Shown: piece after piece, positions 29,435-39,458 of the stretch
How positions within the stretch are numbered: the stretch's first letter is position 1
Layout: every line of letters starts with the position of its first letter
Source of the DNA: Adiantum capillus-veneris
Lineage: Eukaryota; Streptophyta; Polypodiopsida; Polypodiales; Pteridaceae
Length of the DNA: 64,000 nt
Assembly: GCA_014529385.2 (NCBI GenBank)
Contig: CM043945.1
Location: 92,296,112 to 92,360,111, forward strand
Direction: 5' to 3'
The notes under the pieces: generated by a model
The model's input: only the letters and a program-made list of their open reading frames with translations
Databases searched by the model: none
Told to the model about the DNA's origin: nothing
Program-made: the position numbers and the translations under genes

Positions 29435-29477
29435 GTTGGGAGGAGGATTTTCAGTCTAGTTTCCCTTAGTTCTTATG
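29435..29477 (+). repeat. Gypsy-C 5' LTR, right part
   Basis: The 43 bases complete the LTR (129 + 43 = 172, the same length as the 3' LTR). The terminal CA of the 3' LTR is TG here, a change at the integration end. Bases 29430-29434 are the second GGGAG copy made by Element D. Confidence 0.9.
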
Positions 29478-29478
29478 C

Positions 29479-29490
29479 TGGTATCAGAGC
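29479..29490 (+). other. Gypsy-C primer-binding site, initiator tRNA-Met type
   Basis: TGGTATCAGAGC lies one base after the 5' LTR end and is complementary to the 3' end of plant initiator tRNA-Met. Confidence 0.85.
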
Positions 29491-30331
29491 TTAGGTTGGC
29501 TAGAAGGTCTCTCTTCCACTCTCTCTCTAGGCGTTCTCACTTTTGGCTCCTAAAAATAGGGCTTTAAGGTGTGAACCGTGGCTTTTTTAAGGGTTTTACC
29601 AAATTTAGCCAGTGGGCTTGCCTAAAACGGGTATGTTTCCCGTTTTGGAAGGACAGGTGTGGTGCACGAAACTGCGCGCTCTTGGGCTAGGGAGGAGCGC
29701 CTTGGTGAGAAGGTGGTGCTTCCAAGAGCTCGTGGCCTTTTGGTGCCCGAGTAAGCCGCACACAAACACTGTGTAGCTCGCGCTACCTGCTCGCGCTGCC
29801 TGTGTCGTTTTCCTTCAAAAAAATTGCCTTATTTCATTTGGCAAGGCCAATTACCATTCGATTTTGAGCCTTGGCTCTTCTTGGTGGTCCTTCCCACAAG
29901 TAAGGCAATTCCCACAAGCCTCGACCTCGGTCCTCGGTGAAAGAAGCAAGCCGTGTAGGCTTTCCCTTGAGCCCGACGGCTTACGAATCCGCTCAGTTAT
30001 TGCAAAAAAATTCCAGATTTCTGCATATTTTTACATTTGCGACAGTTTTCATTGGAGTTCGTGCAACATAATCATTTGCCGATTAAGAAAGCTTTCAATA
30101 ATCAAGCTTCTTCACAACGGTGACAATTCGACCATCTCCACTACAAGATTTCAGTCGTCTTGTGAACCACGAGCGATTTTGCGGAGCTCGTTTTTTACGC
30201 CGCTTGTGCAAATTCTTTTTCTTCGATGGTCAAGTGCTACGACGCACAAGTGGAGTTACCTATACTTGGCATGTGCTACCAACATCAGGTTTTTTTTTTT
30301 TTGAGTACTTCTTTCACTGCACTGTGTCGCC
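29491..30331 (+). other. Gypsy-C leader
   Basis: An untranslated leader of about 840 bases from the primer site to the gag ATG. No structure beyond a T-run at 30292-30302 is noted; frames inside have no similarity to known proteins. Confidence 0.6.
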
Positions 30332-31252
30332 ATGGATTCGGATATCAACATGACATTCAATTTTGAGCAAAGTACTCATGATCCTACCAATGACGGCTCG
30401 CGGCCGGATCCTCTCAAGGAGAGTACCCGCGATGCTACGGCAGGAGAAGATACTTACGAATTGCTCGATATTCAAGAATTTCGTGCACTTCAGACACGCA
30501 TAACAGTCATGGATGAAAATTTTAAAGCTTTAAATGAAAATGTTACTAAACTTTTCACATTAGTTATTCAATTAATGCAACAACAGTCTAAGAGTCCTGC
30601 TGACACCCACATGCATGAGCACATTGGAACACAAGGGCAAGGCCCAATTAATGAAACACTGCATACTCTCACTGCCAAAGAGGTAGATGACTTGTTAAAG
30701 AACTTTAAACCACCAGTTTTCAAGGGCGAAGACCGAGACCGCAATAAGGATGCAGTGAATATCTTTCTCAGTAAATGGGATGGAATTCACGCCTTACGGC
30801 GTACTCCGGATGCATTCAGAGCTCTGCAAACGAGCTTAACTCTGGAAGGCAAGGCCTACAAATGGTGGATGTCTTTCAACGAGAAAAACATCATACCACA
30901 GAGTTGGACAGCCTTTGAAGCAATCTTTAGCAAGGAATTTTTGCCTACAAACGAGGCCGATTTGAATTGGACTGCTTGGGACACATGTTCCATGCGCCAA
31001 TATCCATCACTCCTTGAATATATCTCTCACTATCGGGACGTCATCCTCAAGTTGGAAGGCTTGGATACCTTTCAACAAGTACGAGGGTTCATATGAGGTC
31101 TGACTCCAGAACTTAAGAAGTATGTCAAGACCCAAGACCCTAAAACACTTGAGGAATCCATAGTGAAAGCACATATTCATGATGACCCTGATGATAAGAA
31201 AACACATAATAGTAACCTGCCTGCTAGTATACATGGTAATACACGCACTTAG
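30332..31252 (+). pseudogene. Gypsy-C gag
   Basis: ATG 30332 begins a 254-codon frame with the gag core NIFLSKWDGIHALR, GKAYKWWMSFNEK, SKEFLPTNEAD and LLEYISHYRDV. TGA at 31094-31096 falls in VRGFI-stop-GLTPELKKYV, where a sense codon is expected, and a second stop follows at 31250-31252. The zinc knuckle resumes in a shifted frame at 31281. Gag would form the RNA-containing particle. Confidence 0.85.
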
Positions 31253-31280
31253 TACGGGCACAATAAAAGAAAATTTCTAG

Positions 31281-31816
31281 TTGCTAATTCATATGCATCT
31301 AAAAAAACCCAAGGGGTCTAGGGGTCCTCTCTCTCCTGAGGATTTTGATAAAGCCAAGAAAGAGAAGCTATGTTTTCAATGTTTAGGAAGAGGCCATGGC
31401 AAAAAGGATTGTCCCAAGGGGAAATCTACTGCTCAAGGGAAGGAGAAAGCAGTGCATACGGTGCAACTACTGCCTCTTAAGTCTTCCTCAAAATTCTCCA
31501 CAGTGGAAGTAACACACACTGAGGTGGTGCATGAATGTTTTCTCACAGCTTCCATGTGGCAACAAACCTTTGGACCACATGAGTTAGTACGTATGAACAG
31601 ATATCTACAAGGGCACAAGGTGCACATCTTGGTAGATGATGGTGCTACTCACAATTTCATCAATTATGGATTGGTGAAAAACTGCCTCAAACTCCGAGTA
31701 CCCACCGCTACAAGGTAGCAATGATGAATGGAAATGATATTGAAATATGGGATACTCAATGCCGAGCTGTTCCATTGGAAGTACTAGGGTACTCTACTTG
31801 TTTGGATTTTTAGGTT
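31281..31816 (+). pseudogene. Gypsy-C zinc knuckle and protease
   Basis: The frame shows the knuckle CFQCLGRGHGKKDC (CX2CX4HX4C, about 31373-31414) and the retropepsin active site ILVDDGATHNFI near 31626-31661. A frameshift near 31700 moves to KVAMMNGNDIEIWDTQ, then TAG 31811-31813 precedes the RT frame. Gypsy-E has the matching segments at 4737-5340. Confidence 0.82.
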
Positions 31817-32983
31817 ATGAACATGGAAAGGGCTGATGTGGTTCTTGGTAGGGAGTGGTTGCATAGCCTAGGACCATCACTGAAGCGTAGCTATGAGCAC
31901 AACAGCTTGATGTTTGATTCCCATGGCACACATGTGTTGTTGTTAGGAGAAAATGATATACCTTCATCACCACTAATTTGTACTGTTGAGCTTATGCAGC
32001 TTGTTTCTGATAATGAAATAGAACATGTTTTCTTGTGTTACTCACTGTCTCATTTTCTTTCTGACATTGAGTCTATTGAACATTCCTCAACGCCGCATGC
32101 TTCTCTCTCCTCTATTCCACCAATTGCTAATTCTACACAAGCAAACATTGCTAATCAATTACAAAAATTATTAAAGGAATTTCAAGATGTCTTTCCTAAT
32201 GATTTGCCATCAGGTTTACCGCCGACACGCTCAGTACAACATGGCATTGACGTGACTGCAGGCTGTAAACCTGTTAGTAAACCACCTTACCGTATGAGTT
32301 ACTTAGAGGCTGTTGAGGTGGAATGTCAGCTTGCTGACTATCTTAGCAGAGGGTTTATACAACCCAGTTCTTCACCACGGGCTTCGCCTATCCTTTTAGT
32401 GAAGAAAAAGGAAGACAGTATGCGCATGTGCGTAGACTACCGGGGCTTAAATGCGGTCACAGTTAAGAACAAATACCCATTGCTAGGAGTAGATGAGTTA
32501 TTCGATAAGATAACTCATGCTCGCATTTTTACGAAAATCGACTTGCGGTCAAGATATCACCAAGTCCGTATTCGGCTTGCCGATATACCTAAGACTGCAT
32601 TCCGAACACGGTTTGGACACTACGTGTTTTTTGTGATGCCCTTTGGGTTAACCAATGCGCCCACAACATTCATGACACTTATGGATAGTGTCTTGAAGCC
32701 ATATTTGGGCAAATTTGTAATTGTTTTCCTCGATGAAATTCTAGTTTATAGTGCTTCTGAAGAAGAACACTTACAACATCTCAAGCAGGTATTTGAGTTG
32801 TTACGCACAAACAAGTTATATGCCAAGGAATCTAAATGTGATTTTCTCAAGGACAAAATTCATTATTTAGGGCATGTTATTTCAGCTAATGACCTTACAT
32901 GGATCAATCCAAAGTGGATACCATCCGGAAATGGACACCTCCTAAAAATTTGGAAGAATTACAGAGGATTTTTTAGTCTTTGA
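31817..32983 (+). pseudogene. Gypsy-C reverse transcriptase, active site changed
   Basis: The 388-codon frame covers the end of protease (MERADVVLGREWL) and most of [43 protein letters not shown] and MPFGLTNAP. The catalytic box reads VFLDEILVYS; the second Asp is Glu (codon 32735-32737), which is expected to impair polymerisation strongly. A frameshift near 32890 ends the alignment at ISANDLTW. Template-copying activity from this copy is unlikely. Confidence 0.85.
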
Positions 32984-33708
32984 AGGTTTTTATCACAGGT
33001 TCGGTAAAAAACTATGCTCACATTGCTATTCCTATGACGGATCAACTAAAAGGCAAAGTTAAAGCTTTTCAGTGGGGATCCGCTCAACAGCACAGTTTCG
33101 AAACACTCAAAGATGCATTAGCTACAACTCCTATACTAGCTATTGTAGATCCTTTAAAACCATTCGTTTTGAAAACGGATGCCAGTGATCATGCTATTGG
33201 AGCAGTCCTGTTACAAGATGGACGGCCGATTGCATTTGAAAGTAAGAAGCTTGATGCAACTCAGCAGAACCATTCTACTTACGAACGCGAACTCTATGCA
33301 ATAGTATCTGCCTTAAAGACATGGCGTCACTATATGTATGGTGCTCAGTTCGAGATTGTGTTTGACCATGAAAGCATCAAATGGTTTACACAACAAACAG
33401 ATTTAAAGGGTCGAAAAGCCAGGTGGGCCGAGATCCTTCAGGAATATGACACCAAATTAAGGTATCGCAAAGGCCGATACAATGTAGTGGCAGACGCTGT
33501 CAGTCGAATGCCAGAGATCAATTTGCTCTTGTTCATGGAACTTCAAAGTGAATTTCTAGATTCTCTTAAGGGCAAATATGAGCATGATGAAACATATTCC
33601 AAAGTGTGGAGCCATGTTCAAAAGAGGGATCCTTCTCACTCCAATGCAGCTAGTGTACAATTAACCTCCACACCTAGTTCTCCTTTATCAAGTGATGAAC
33701 TACAATGA
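32980..33708 (+). pseudogene. Gypsy-C RNase H
   Basis: The 242-codon frame has LKTDASDHAIGAVLLQDG, STYERELYAIVSALKTWRHY, FDHESIKWFTQQTDLKGRKARW and YNVVADAVSRM, covering RNase H with its acidic residues. A TGA after DELQ ends it where the integrase linker should continue. A close relative of this segment lies at 62950-63300. Confidence 0.85.
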
Positions 33709-35073
33709 TGGAAGCATTTTACCATCGATAATGGGTACCTACTCCACAAGGGGAGAGTTTGTGTACTGACGGACACAGACATTCGGTGCCAAATTCTTTA
33801 TGAATGTCATGATAGTCCAAGTGAAGGGCACCCGGGGATTAGAAAAACTTATTCTCTCGTACGATGATAGTTTTACTGGCCAAGTCTACATGGTTTTGTT
33901 CAAGCTTATGTCTTGCATTGCCAAAAATGTCAAGTTAACAAGGTAGAGCGCCTGAAAGTAGGAGGACTCTTACATCCTTTGGAAATTCCCAATGGAAAAT
34001 GGGAAAGTATCTCTATGGATTTCATTGTAGGTTTACCAACCACTATACGAGGTCATGACTCAGTATGGGTGGTCGTAGATAGGTTGACTAAACCATGTAA
34101 GTTTATTCCGACCAAATGAACGGTTAAAACACCAGAACTAGCCAAGTTATTTGTGGACAATCTCTACAAATTGTATGGGTTGCTAAGTAACATTGTTAGT
34201 GACCGTGATCCCAAGTTTAACAGCCACTTTTGGAGAGCTGTATTTAAACGATTGGGTACACAACTCAACCTCAATACAGCTGATCATCCAAAAACGAATG
34301 GTCAAACGGAACGGGTTAACCAGGTCCTAGAGGATATGCTAAGAGCATATGTTAGCAAAAAACAGTCAGATTGGGAAGAATACTTACCTATTCTCGAGTT
34401 TGCCTACAACAGTTCTGAGCATGTCACAACAGGTTTTAGTTCTTTCATGCTCATGTACGGGTTTCTACCTAGGTCACCAGTTACGGTGGGGTTGACAACC
34501 GAAAAACTCCAATAGGTTAAGGATTTTCTCCAAGACCATATGGATATGCTGAAACTTGCCCGTCAGAATGTCCGGCAAGCACAGGATCGGTATAAGAAAT
34601 ACACTGATGAGAAACGTCGGCAAGTTACCTTTGAAGAACGGGAGGAAGTATTTTTACGTGTACCAGAACATTCAGAAAGTTTGAAAACTGGACCGACACC
34701 TAAATTATCTCCGCGATATTGTGGGCCTTTCAAAATACTCAAGCGAGTCGATGATCGTGCCTACAAACTATTATTACCATCACATTCTTGCATTCATCCG
34801 GTGTTTCATGTAAGCCATCTACGAAAGCGGTTACATGGGGATGACAACGTCATTGACCAACGGGTTTTGGTTGATTACATTGAACCTCCTACCTTACCGC
34901 ATGAACCTGAACGTGTTATGGATTATCATGAGTTGCGTACACGACATCACGTACGACAACAAGCCTTAATCAAGTGGAAAGACCGACCTAAAGAAGGTGC
35001 CACTTGGGAAAACATTAGTGTTCTTAAGAAGAAGTTTCCCACTTTTGTTTTCGAGGACGAAAACTCTTCTTAA
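33709..35073 (+). pseudogene. Gypsy-C integrase and chromodomain
   Basis: Pieces in order: HCQKCQVNK (end of the zinc-binding part), ISMDFIVGLP (first Asp), VSDRDPKFNSHFW (second Asp), HPKTNGQTERVNQ (Glu), the C-terminal SPRYCGPFKILKRVDDRAYKL, and a chromodomain-like end with QQALIKWKDRPKEGATWE. Stops at 33706, 34117-34119 and about 34513 interrupt it. A C-terminal chromodomain marks the chromovirus branch of Ty3/gypsy, where it guides integration to heterochromatin. Confidence 0.85.
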
Positions 35074-35074
35074 G

Positions 35075-35084
35075 GGGGGAGTAA
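35075..35084 (+). other. Gypsy-C polypurine tract
   Basis: AAGGGGGGAG precedes the 3' LTR with a short TAA between, shortly after the integrase stop codon. Confidence 0.65.
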
Positions 35085-35256
35085 TGTCAGGACAAGGGTC
35101 CTATAACCTAAGAACTAGAATGGTCATGGACTACAGCCAAGGGTCGGGCTAGACAGTGTGGACAGGGGATCCGTCTAGGGCAAGGGGCTAGGAGCCCGCC
35201 TATATAATGGGAGGTTGGGAGGAGGATCTTCAGTTTAGTTTCCCCTAGTTCTTACA
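35085..35256 (+). repeat. Gypsy-C 3' LTR (172 bp)
   Basis: It starts TGTCAGGACAAGGGTCC and ends TAGTTCTTACA, followed by GCATT (35257-35261), the second copy of the target duplication. Confidence 0.93.
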
Positions 35257-36469
35257 GCATTATTAAGTGTGCCATCCGATGTTTTTTTTTTTCTTGACCA
35301 GGTTCCAAAAGGTAGAGCATAGGATTTGGAGGTGGGGGGGATTGACGGCTCATCCAACGGGCTCATGGTTGCCAAGCTACAAGCCGAGGAAGGTTGGTGC
35401 AGTTAGTAGAAGGTGTCAGATGTTTTTTTCTTGTTGTTGCGACCTTCGTTGGTGGGCTTCGAGGTCTTGGAATGCGGCAAGGGCCGAATGGATTGAATTC
35501 ATGAACAAGTGTTGTAGCATGATATCATGGCTTGGGAATTGAGCAGATGTGCAAGGAGTTATTCCCATCCAAAGGGAGTACATAAAAATGTTTTTTTTAT
35601 GTGCTTCCCTTGGGGTTTTCAAAGAATTTGGAGGCTAGAGCATCGTGGAGGAGCCACGTCGCATTTAATTTGCCCCATATATGCATCACAGACCCACACG
35701 AGGAGTGCACATATAGTGGAGTGGTTCATGGCGCATAAGGCATCACAAGGTACCATGGAGCTTTGGGCTCTGTGGGCTATGGAGTCAGCGCTGCCTTGGC
35801 AGTGCTTGTTGAGATAGATGGTGGCGCGAGTGTACGTGGGTGTGTTCGATGGCCGTTCTGGTTGCACCATGGTGTCATCAGAAAGTGGCACGGAGCGCTG
35901 ACACATGGAAAGTCTCCTAGAGGCAGTTCACGTTCCCGTAAGAGGCCAAATATATTTTTGAAGGCAAAATGGCTCTCCCACTAACACTAGCGCTAATGCT
36001 AGGGGAGGGGCCCTTCCCATGGTGCAATTCAGTGAGACAGGAGGGGAGAAGGGAGTTGACACGAGCCTACAAGAGGCAGTTCCCCATGCAAACGTACCAA
36101 ATTATATAGACAAGTGTCTGGTTGCCCCTGAGTTGCCAAAAGTGGACCAAGGTCCCTATGAAACAAAGTTTTTAGCCTTTTTTGGAGCTTTTTTTATAGT
36201 CCGGAGGAGCTATGAGAGCCAAGGGAGTTTTTTTTTCCACAATTGGCCATGGTGTTGGCATTGTGAGCTTTGTAATTGTATTGTTGCAACCACCATTTTC
36301 ATTTATGGTGTCATTGCCCCCTTTCCCCCCTCTCTGTTGTACTGCTCTTGTGCTTGTGTCTGTAGTGTCGTGTACATGTGTAGGCAGGTGTGCCCCCCTC
36401 GAATCAATGGTGTCTCGGTTGCAAAGAGAGAGAAGGGGAGATTTTTTGTGTGTGTGGAAAGCAGTGGAA
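35257..36469. other. Unassigned right flank of Gypsy-C
   Basis: About 1.2 kb, formerly contiguous with 15215. Several medium open frames overlap on both strands (for example 36019-36474 plus), but none shows a motif I recognise or a consistent codon pattern. It may be LTR or leader sequence of the element H that follows. Confidence 0.3.
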
Positions 36470-36640
36470 TGTGATGTGCGGAGTGTGTGTTTTGAGTCGT
36501 GGTCTTGCAAAGTGTGTGTGAGTTAGGAAGTGAGCATATGGTGCTTTGCTAGTGAATATTGTGTTTTTTTAAGGTGTCTTTGAGAGGATAGGGGTGATGT
36601 GAATGCCTTGAGCTATAGAGAGACATTTTTTTGTGTGAAT
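36470..36640 (+). repeat. LTR-H-like segment, forward
   Basis: The stretch TTTGCTAGTG ... AAGGTGTCTTTGAGAGGA ... CTTGAGCTATAGAGAGAC aligns with the reverse complement of 48670-48790 and of 37258-37293 joined to 48434-48500. It is therefore an inverted copy of the sequence into which Copia-B inserted. Confidence 0.6.
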
Positions 36641-36669
36641 TGGGCGTGTTTCCCATTCACCCTCTCCAC

Positions 36670-37170
36670 CGTGCAATTTCTATTGCACCATTGTAATTTT
36701 TCGTGCTTTCAAAGTCTATCTTTTTCCTCACCTTAGGATGCTGGGATGCCATGAACTTATCCAACTTGAAGTAATCCCCATTAGCCAATTGCATGGATGC
36801 CGCTAAATCTACCCAACATGCTCCAAAACAATCTAAAAATAGATTGAAAGCTTCACTTACATCTTATTGAAGTGCTTTTAGCTTTGCATCCATCTCAATT
36901 GGAGATGCCTCCCTGTGAAAATTATGCAAAAACTACACCCATAGAGTCGGCCATGCATGCCTTGGCTCACCTTCTAAAGCTTCATACCACACCTTCGCTT
37001 TACCATGCATAACCTAAAAAAAAATTTGCATCTTGTTATCATCATTCGACATACGTAGTGATAGCATATACAACTTAAAATCCGCAATCCATTTGGCTTG
37101 ATTCTCCTCGCCTGCGAAAATTGGTCTATAGCTTTGTGTCGCCATGCTCGCCAATGCAAAAAAAAAGCAC
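36670..37170 (-). pseudogene. Element H gag fragment
   Basis: On the minus strand, with three stops skipped, the translation starts MATQSYRPIFAGEENQAKW and continues DFKLYMLSLRMSNDDNKMQ, GKAKVWYEALEGEPRHAW and NGDYFKLDKFMASQHPKVR, the layout of a retrotransposon gag core (A/KxWYxxL). No protease or pol follows within the window. Upstream on its strand lie a possible primer site (TGGTGCCCCCATTGAGG near 37215) and LTR-like sequence. Confidence 0.6.
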
Positions 37171-37293
37171 TTGCTCGTCTAGCTAGGAGCAACCAATGTG
37201 CTCCTCAATGGGGGCACCAAAATACGGAGACGGGGAATCGAGAACACACTTGGAGCAAAACACAAAGGCCTCTTTATAGCTCAGGGCATTCAC
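37171..37293 (-). repeat. Element H leader and LTR end, split by Copia-B
   Basis: Read on the minus strand, a TATA-like CTATAAAGAGG at about 37271-37281 is followed by a GTGCCCCC primer-like site and the gag ATG. The sequence breaks at 37293 where Copia-B inserted and resumes at 48434. Confidence 0.5.
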
Positions 37294-37485
37294 TGTTGGG
37301 GTATAAAGCCCAATGTGGTCGCCCAGGTAAGTGGGCGGGCCACCAGGTATGTACACATGTTCTTTTGTAAAAACCTAATAAGAACTCACTATGCTCTACA
37401 CATTACAGTAGAGCGAGTTCACCATATCGTCGTGCTCTTCTTCTCGCACTCTCTCTCGCGTCGCACTTCCGCTCGTACTCCTTCA
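37294..37485 (+). repeat. Copia-B 5' LTR
   Basis: It starts TGTTGGGGTATAAAGCCC and ends TCGTACTCCTTCA. It is 192 bases, short for copia. Two differences from the 3' copy. Confidence 0.95.
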
Positions 37486-37487
37486 AC

Positions 37488-37499
37488 TGGTATCAGAGC
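37488..37499 (+). other. Copia-B primer-binding site
   Basis: TGGTATCAGAGC two bases after the LTR, complementary to initiator tRNA-Met. Confidence 0.85.
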
Positions 37500-38586
37500 T
37501 CAGATCGAGGCTCGGGGCAGCACTGCAGGAGGCTAGAGTCACCAGCTCAGATTGGAGTGAAATTCGACAAGCGAAGACATGGCCCCCAATCCTGTGGGGA
37601 AGCCCGAAGGGCTAGGTGTTCTCAGAATTTCATTCTGAGGTCATCTCGGCCACCGTTCGGCTTCGACAAAGGTCTGTGCAGACCATTTTCGACTACGTGG
37701 TCTCGGCGGGTGCAGATCCGACTCTGCAAATTTGGGGTTTTCTGCCTACGACTGTAGGTACTGAGGATATCGACACTCCCAGAGTGTTGATTTGTGGCTG
37801 TCTACACATCGAAGGACGACTCACAGTTCTTGGAGGCGTGTCACATAGGACACGAGCGCATCTACACACAGACTGTAGGCGACATCCACTAGTTCATCAG
37901 GTAGCTTGTGTTTGCTGCTTGATATTCTAGATTTCATCCTGACGTTGCAGGTACTTCTACATGGGATGTATTGTCAGAGATGATGTATGTTTGTTGAGGG
38001 TTTGCAGGCTGTGAGTCACGCAGCAAACAACCGCCGCAGCGGTTACAGCACACAGTGGGAAATTTGTGGATGTATGACTTTGTGGGAAGTCTATGTACTG
38101 TCAGATTTACTGCAGCCTTTGTTGAGGGTCGAGCGAGGTTTTATTGAGCTGGGGGATTCTCGAATGTTGAGATCCTTTCGGTGATACAGGTCTTGGAGCG
38201 ATCCCTCGAGCACCCTTAGATAGGCAGCTAGGGGATGTATTGACTGTGAGTTAGACAGTTGGGATTGCATCTTTGCTTTACTGCAGTTGAGGCATTGTCG
38301 CAGTCTATGCTTATAGGACAGTGACAGGACAGTGAAAAACAGTACAAGTGCAGGATAGGTTTACCCGCAGCTTACAGTGTCAGAGAGATAGTGTTTTTTG
38401 AGCTGTTTTTTGGTCTGTTTTTTGAGTACACCAGAGCCATTTTACAAAGGAGACTTTGCCAAAATTTATGCAGAATCTGAAGCTTTCTTGGTTCATTTGA
38501 CATGTTGATATTGGTTCAGAGGTCAGTTTACAGGGGAAACTCTGCCAAATTTTTCCCAGAAAAGTAAACTACTGTGAAGCGTAGCT
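37500..38586 (+). other. Copia-B leader
   Basis: An untranslated leader of about 1.1 kb, long for copia. Short open frames show no known motif. Confidence 0.55.
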
Positions 38587-38643
38587 ATGGCTGGATCACA
38601 GGACACTGCTCTTTACAATATCAAGAAGGTGGATGGAACCAAT
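38587..38643 (+). pseudogene. Copia-B gag, first 19 codons
   Basis: ATG 38587 begins MAGSQDTALYNIKKVDGTN, a typical copia gag start, and is cut by the Copia-A insertion. Translation resumes at 44235. Confidence 0.85.
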
Positions 38644-39385
38644 TGTTAAGTATGGAGCCTGATTTACCCTTGTAATTTTCTGTGGTAAAAGCGCACATTT
38701 GTAAGGCCCCCATTATGAGGAGAAGCCATCGTGCGTGAAGGAAAATCACTCACTGGAAACCAAAATTTTCACGGACAAGAATCAGGGGCAACTTTAAAGG
38801 CCTCGGGGGCGGAGGCCCCGAGACTTTTTTTTTCGCTGGAATATTCTTTTTCGCCGGAATATTATGGCCGGACGGCGGCCGAAAAGTGGTCGGAAAACAA
38901 CCGGTCGGTTGGTCGGTGGTCGGAAGTCAATGGCCGGTGGCCGAATTCAAAAGCGGACTTGTCTTCTCAAGGGCGGCCACACATGGGCGGATTGGAGGGT
39001 CCGATTTGGACTTATTCGCACAACGGCGGCTACACATGGCTGTCTCTCATAAGAGAGGGCAGCCCTTTTGGCCTATAAAAGGAGGCCATTTCTACACACA
39101 TTTCATAGTGTGAAGTTGATGCAACAAGGTGAGTGTGAGGTGGTGAGAGTGAAGCAAGGCGGGAGCTCCATTAAGGGTATAATCCCTTTGTAAACTACTT
39201 CTTGTTTTGAAGTACTAAAGCCATTGAGTGGCTGCTTTCCCGTGGACGTAGCCCACATTGGGTGAACCACGTATATCGTGTGTACTCTCTCTCTCTACTC
39301 TATAATCTCGTGTATATAAATCTCTCTCTCTCTCAATTAAGTAATCTACTCAATTATCTATTTAGCTACGTCTTATTTCCTAACA
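38644..39385 (+). repeat. Copia-A 5' LTR
   Basis: It starts TGTTAAGTATGGAGCC and ends TTTCCTAACA. TATAAAA at 39074-39080 is the likely promoter. It has the short form of the GGCCGGTGGCC repeat (about 38934-38945). Confidence 0.95.
39074..39080 (+). promoter_or_regulatory. Predicted TATA box, Copia-A 5' LTR
   Basis: CCTATAAAAGGAGGCC is conserved in all three copies of this LTR (43898-43904 and 63872-63878). Confidence 0.6.
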
Positions 39386-39387
39386 AC

Positions 39388-39399
39388 TGGTATCAGAGC
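39388..39399 (+). other. Copia-A primer-binding site
   Basis: TGGTATCAGAGC starts two bases after the LTR end, complementary to initiator tRNA-Met. Confidence 0.88.
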
Positions 39400-39458
39400 A
39401 AGGTTTGCTCGTAGCTAAATTATCTCAAGGAAAGGATTCCTTGAATTGAGTGGGAGTT

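Larger units (their letters stand above)
15216..35256 (+). mobile_element. Gypsy-C: chromodomain Ty3/gypsy element, split by Element D
   Basis: The outer limits are two 172-bp LTRs: 15216-15344 plus 29435-29477 on the left and 35085-35256 on the right. The target duplication GCATT is at 15211-15215 and 35257-35261. Inside are a tRNA-iMet primer site, gag, protease, RT, RNase H, integrase and a chromodomain, then a polypurine tract. The two LTRs differ at about 8 of 172 positions by eye. The coding frame has many stops and a changed RT active site, so it is inactive. Subtracting Element D and one GGGAG copy leaves an element of about 5.95 kb. Confidence 0.93.

Noticed and set aside
29479-29490. 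Possible tRNA gene remnants at TGGTATCAGAGC sites
   Set aside because: Only the 12-base complement of the tRNA-Met 3' end is present, directly beside LTR ends, so these are primer-binding sites.
35527-36474. Overlapping plus-strand frames that might be a host gene
   Set aside because: No motif, frequent stops between frames, and LTR-like sequence at 36470-36640. I could not support a gene.
37302-37308. TATAAAG near the start of the Copia-B LTR as its promoter
   Set aside because: It lies only eight bases from the LTR end, leaving almost no U3; the real promoter position is not evident.
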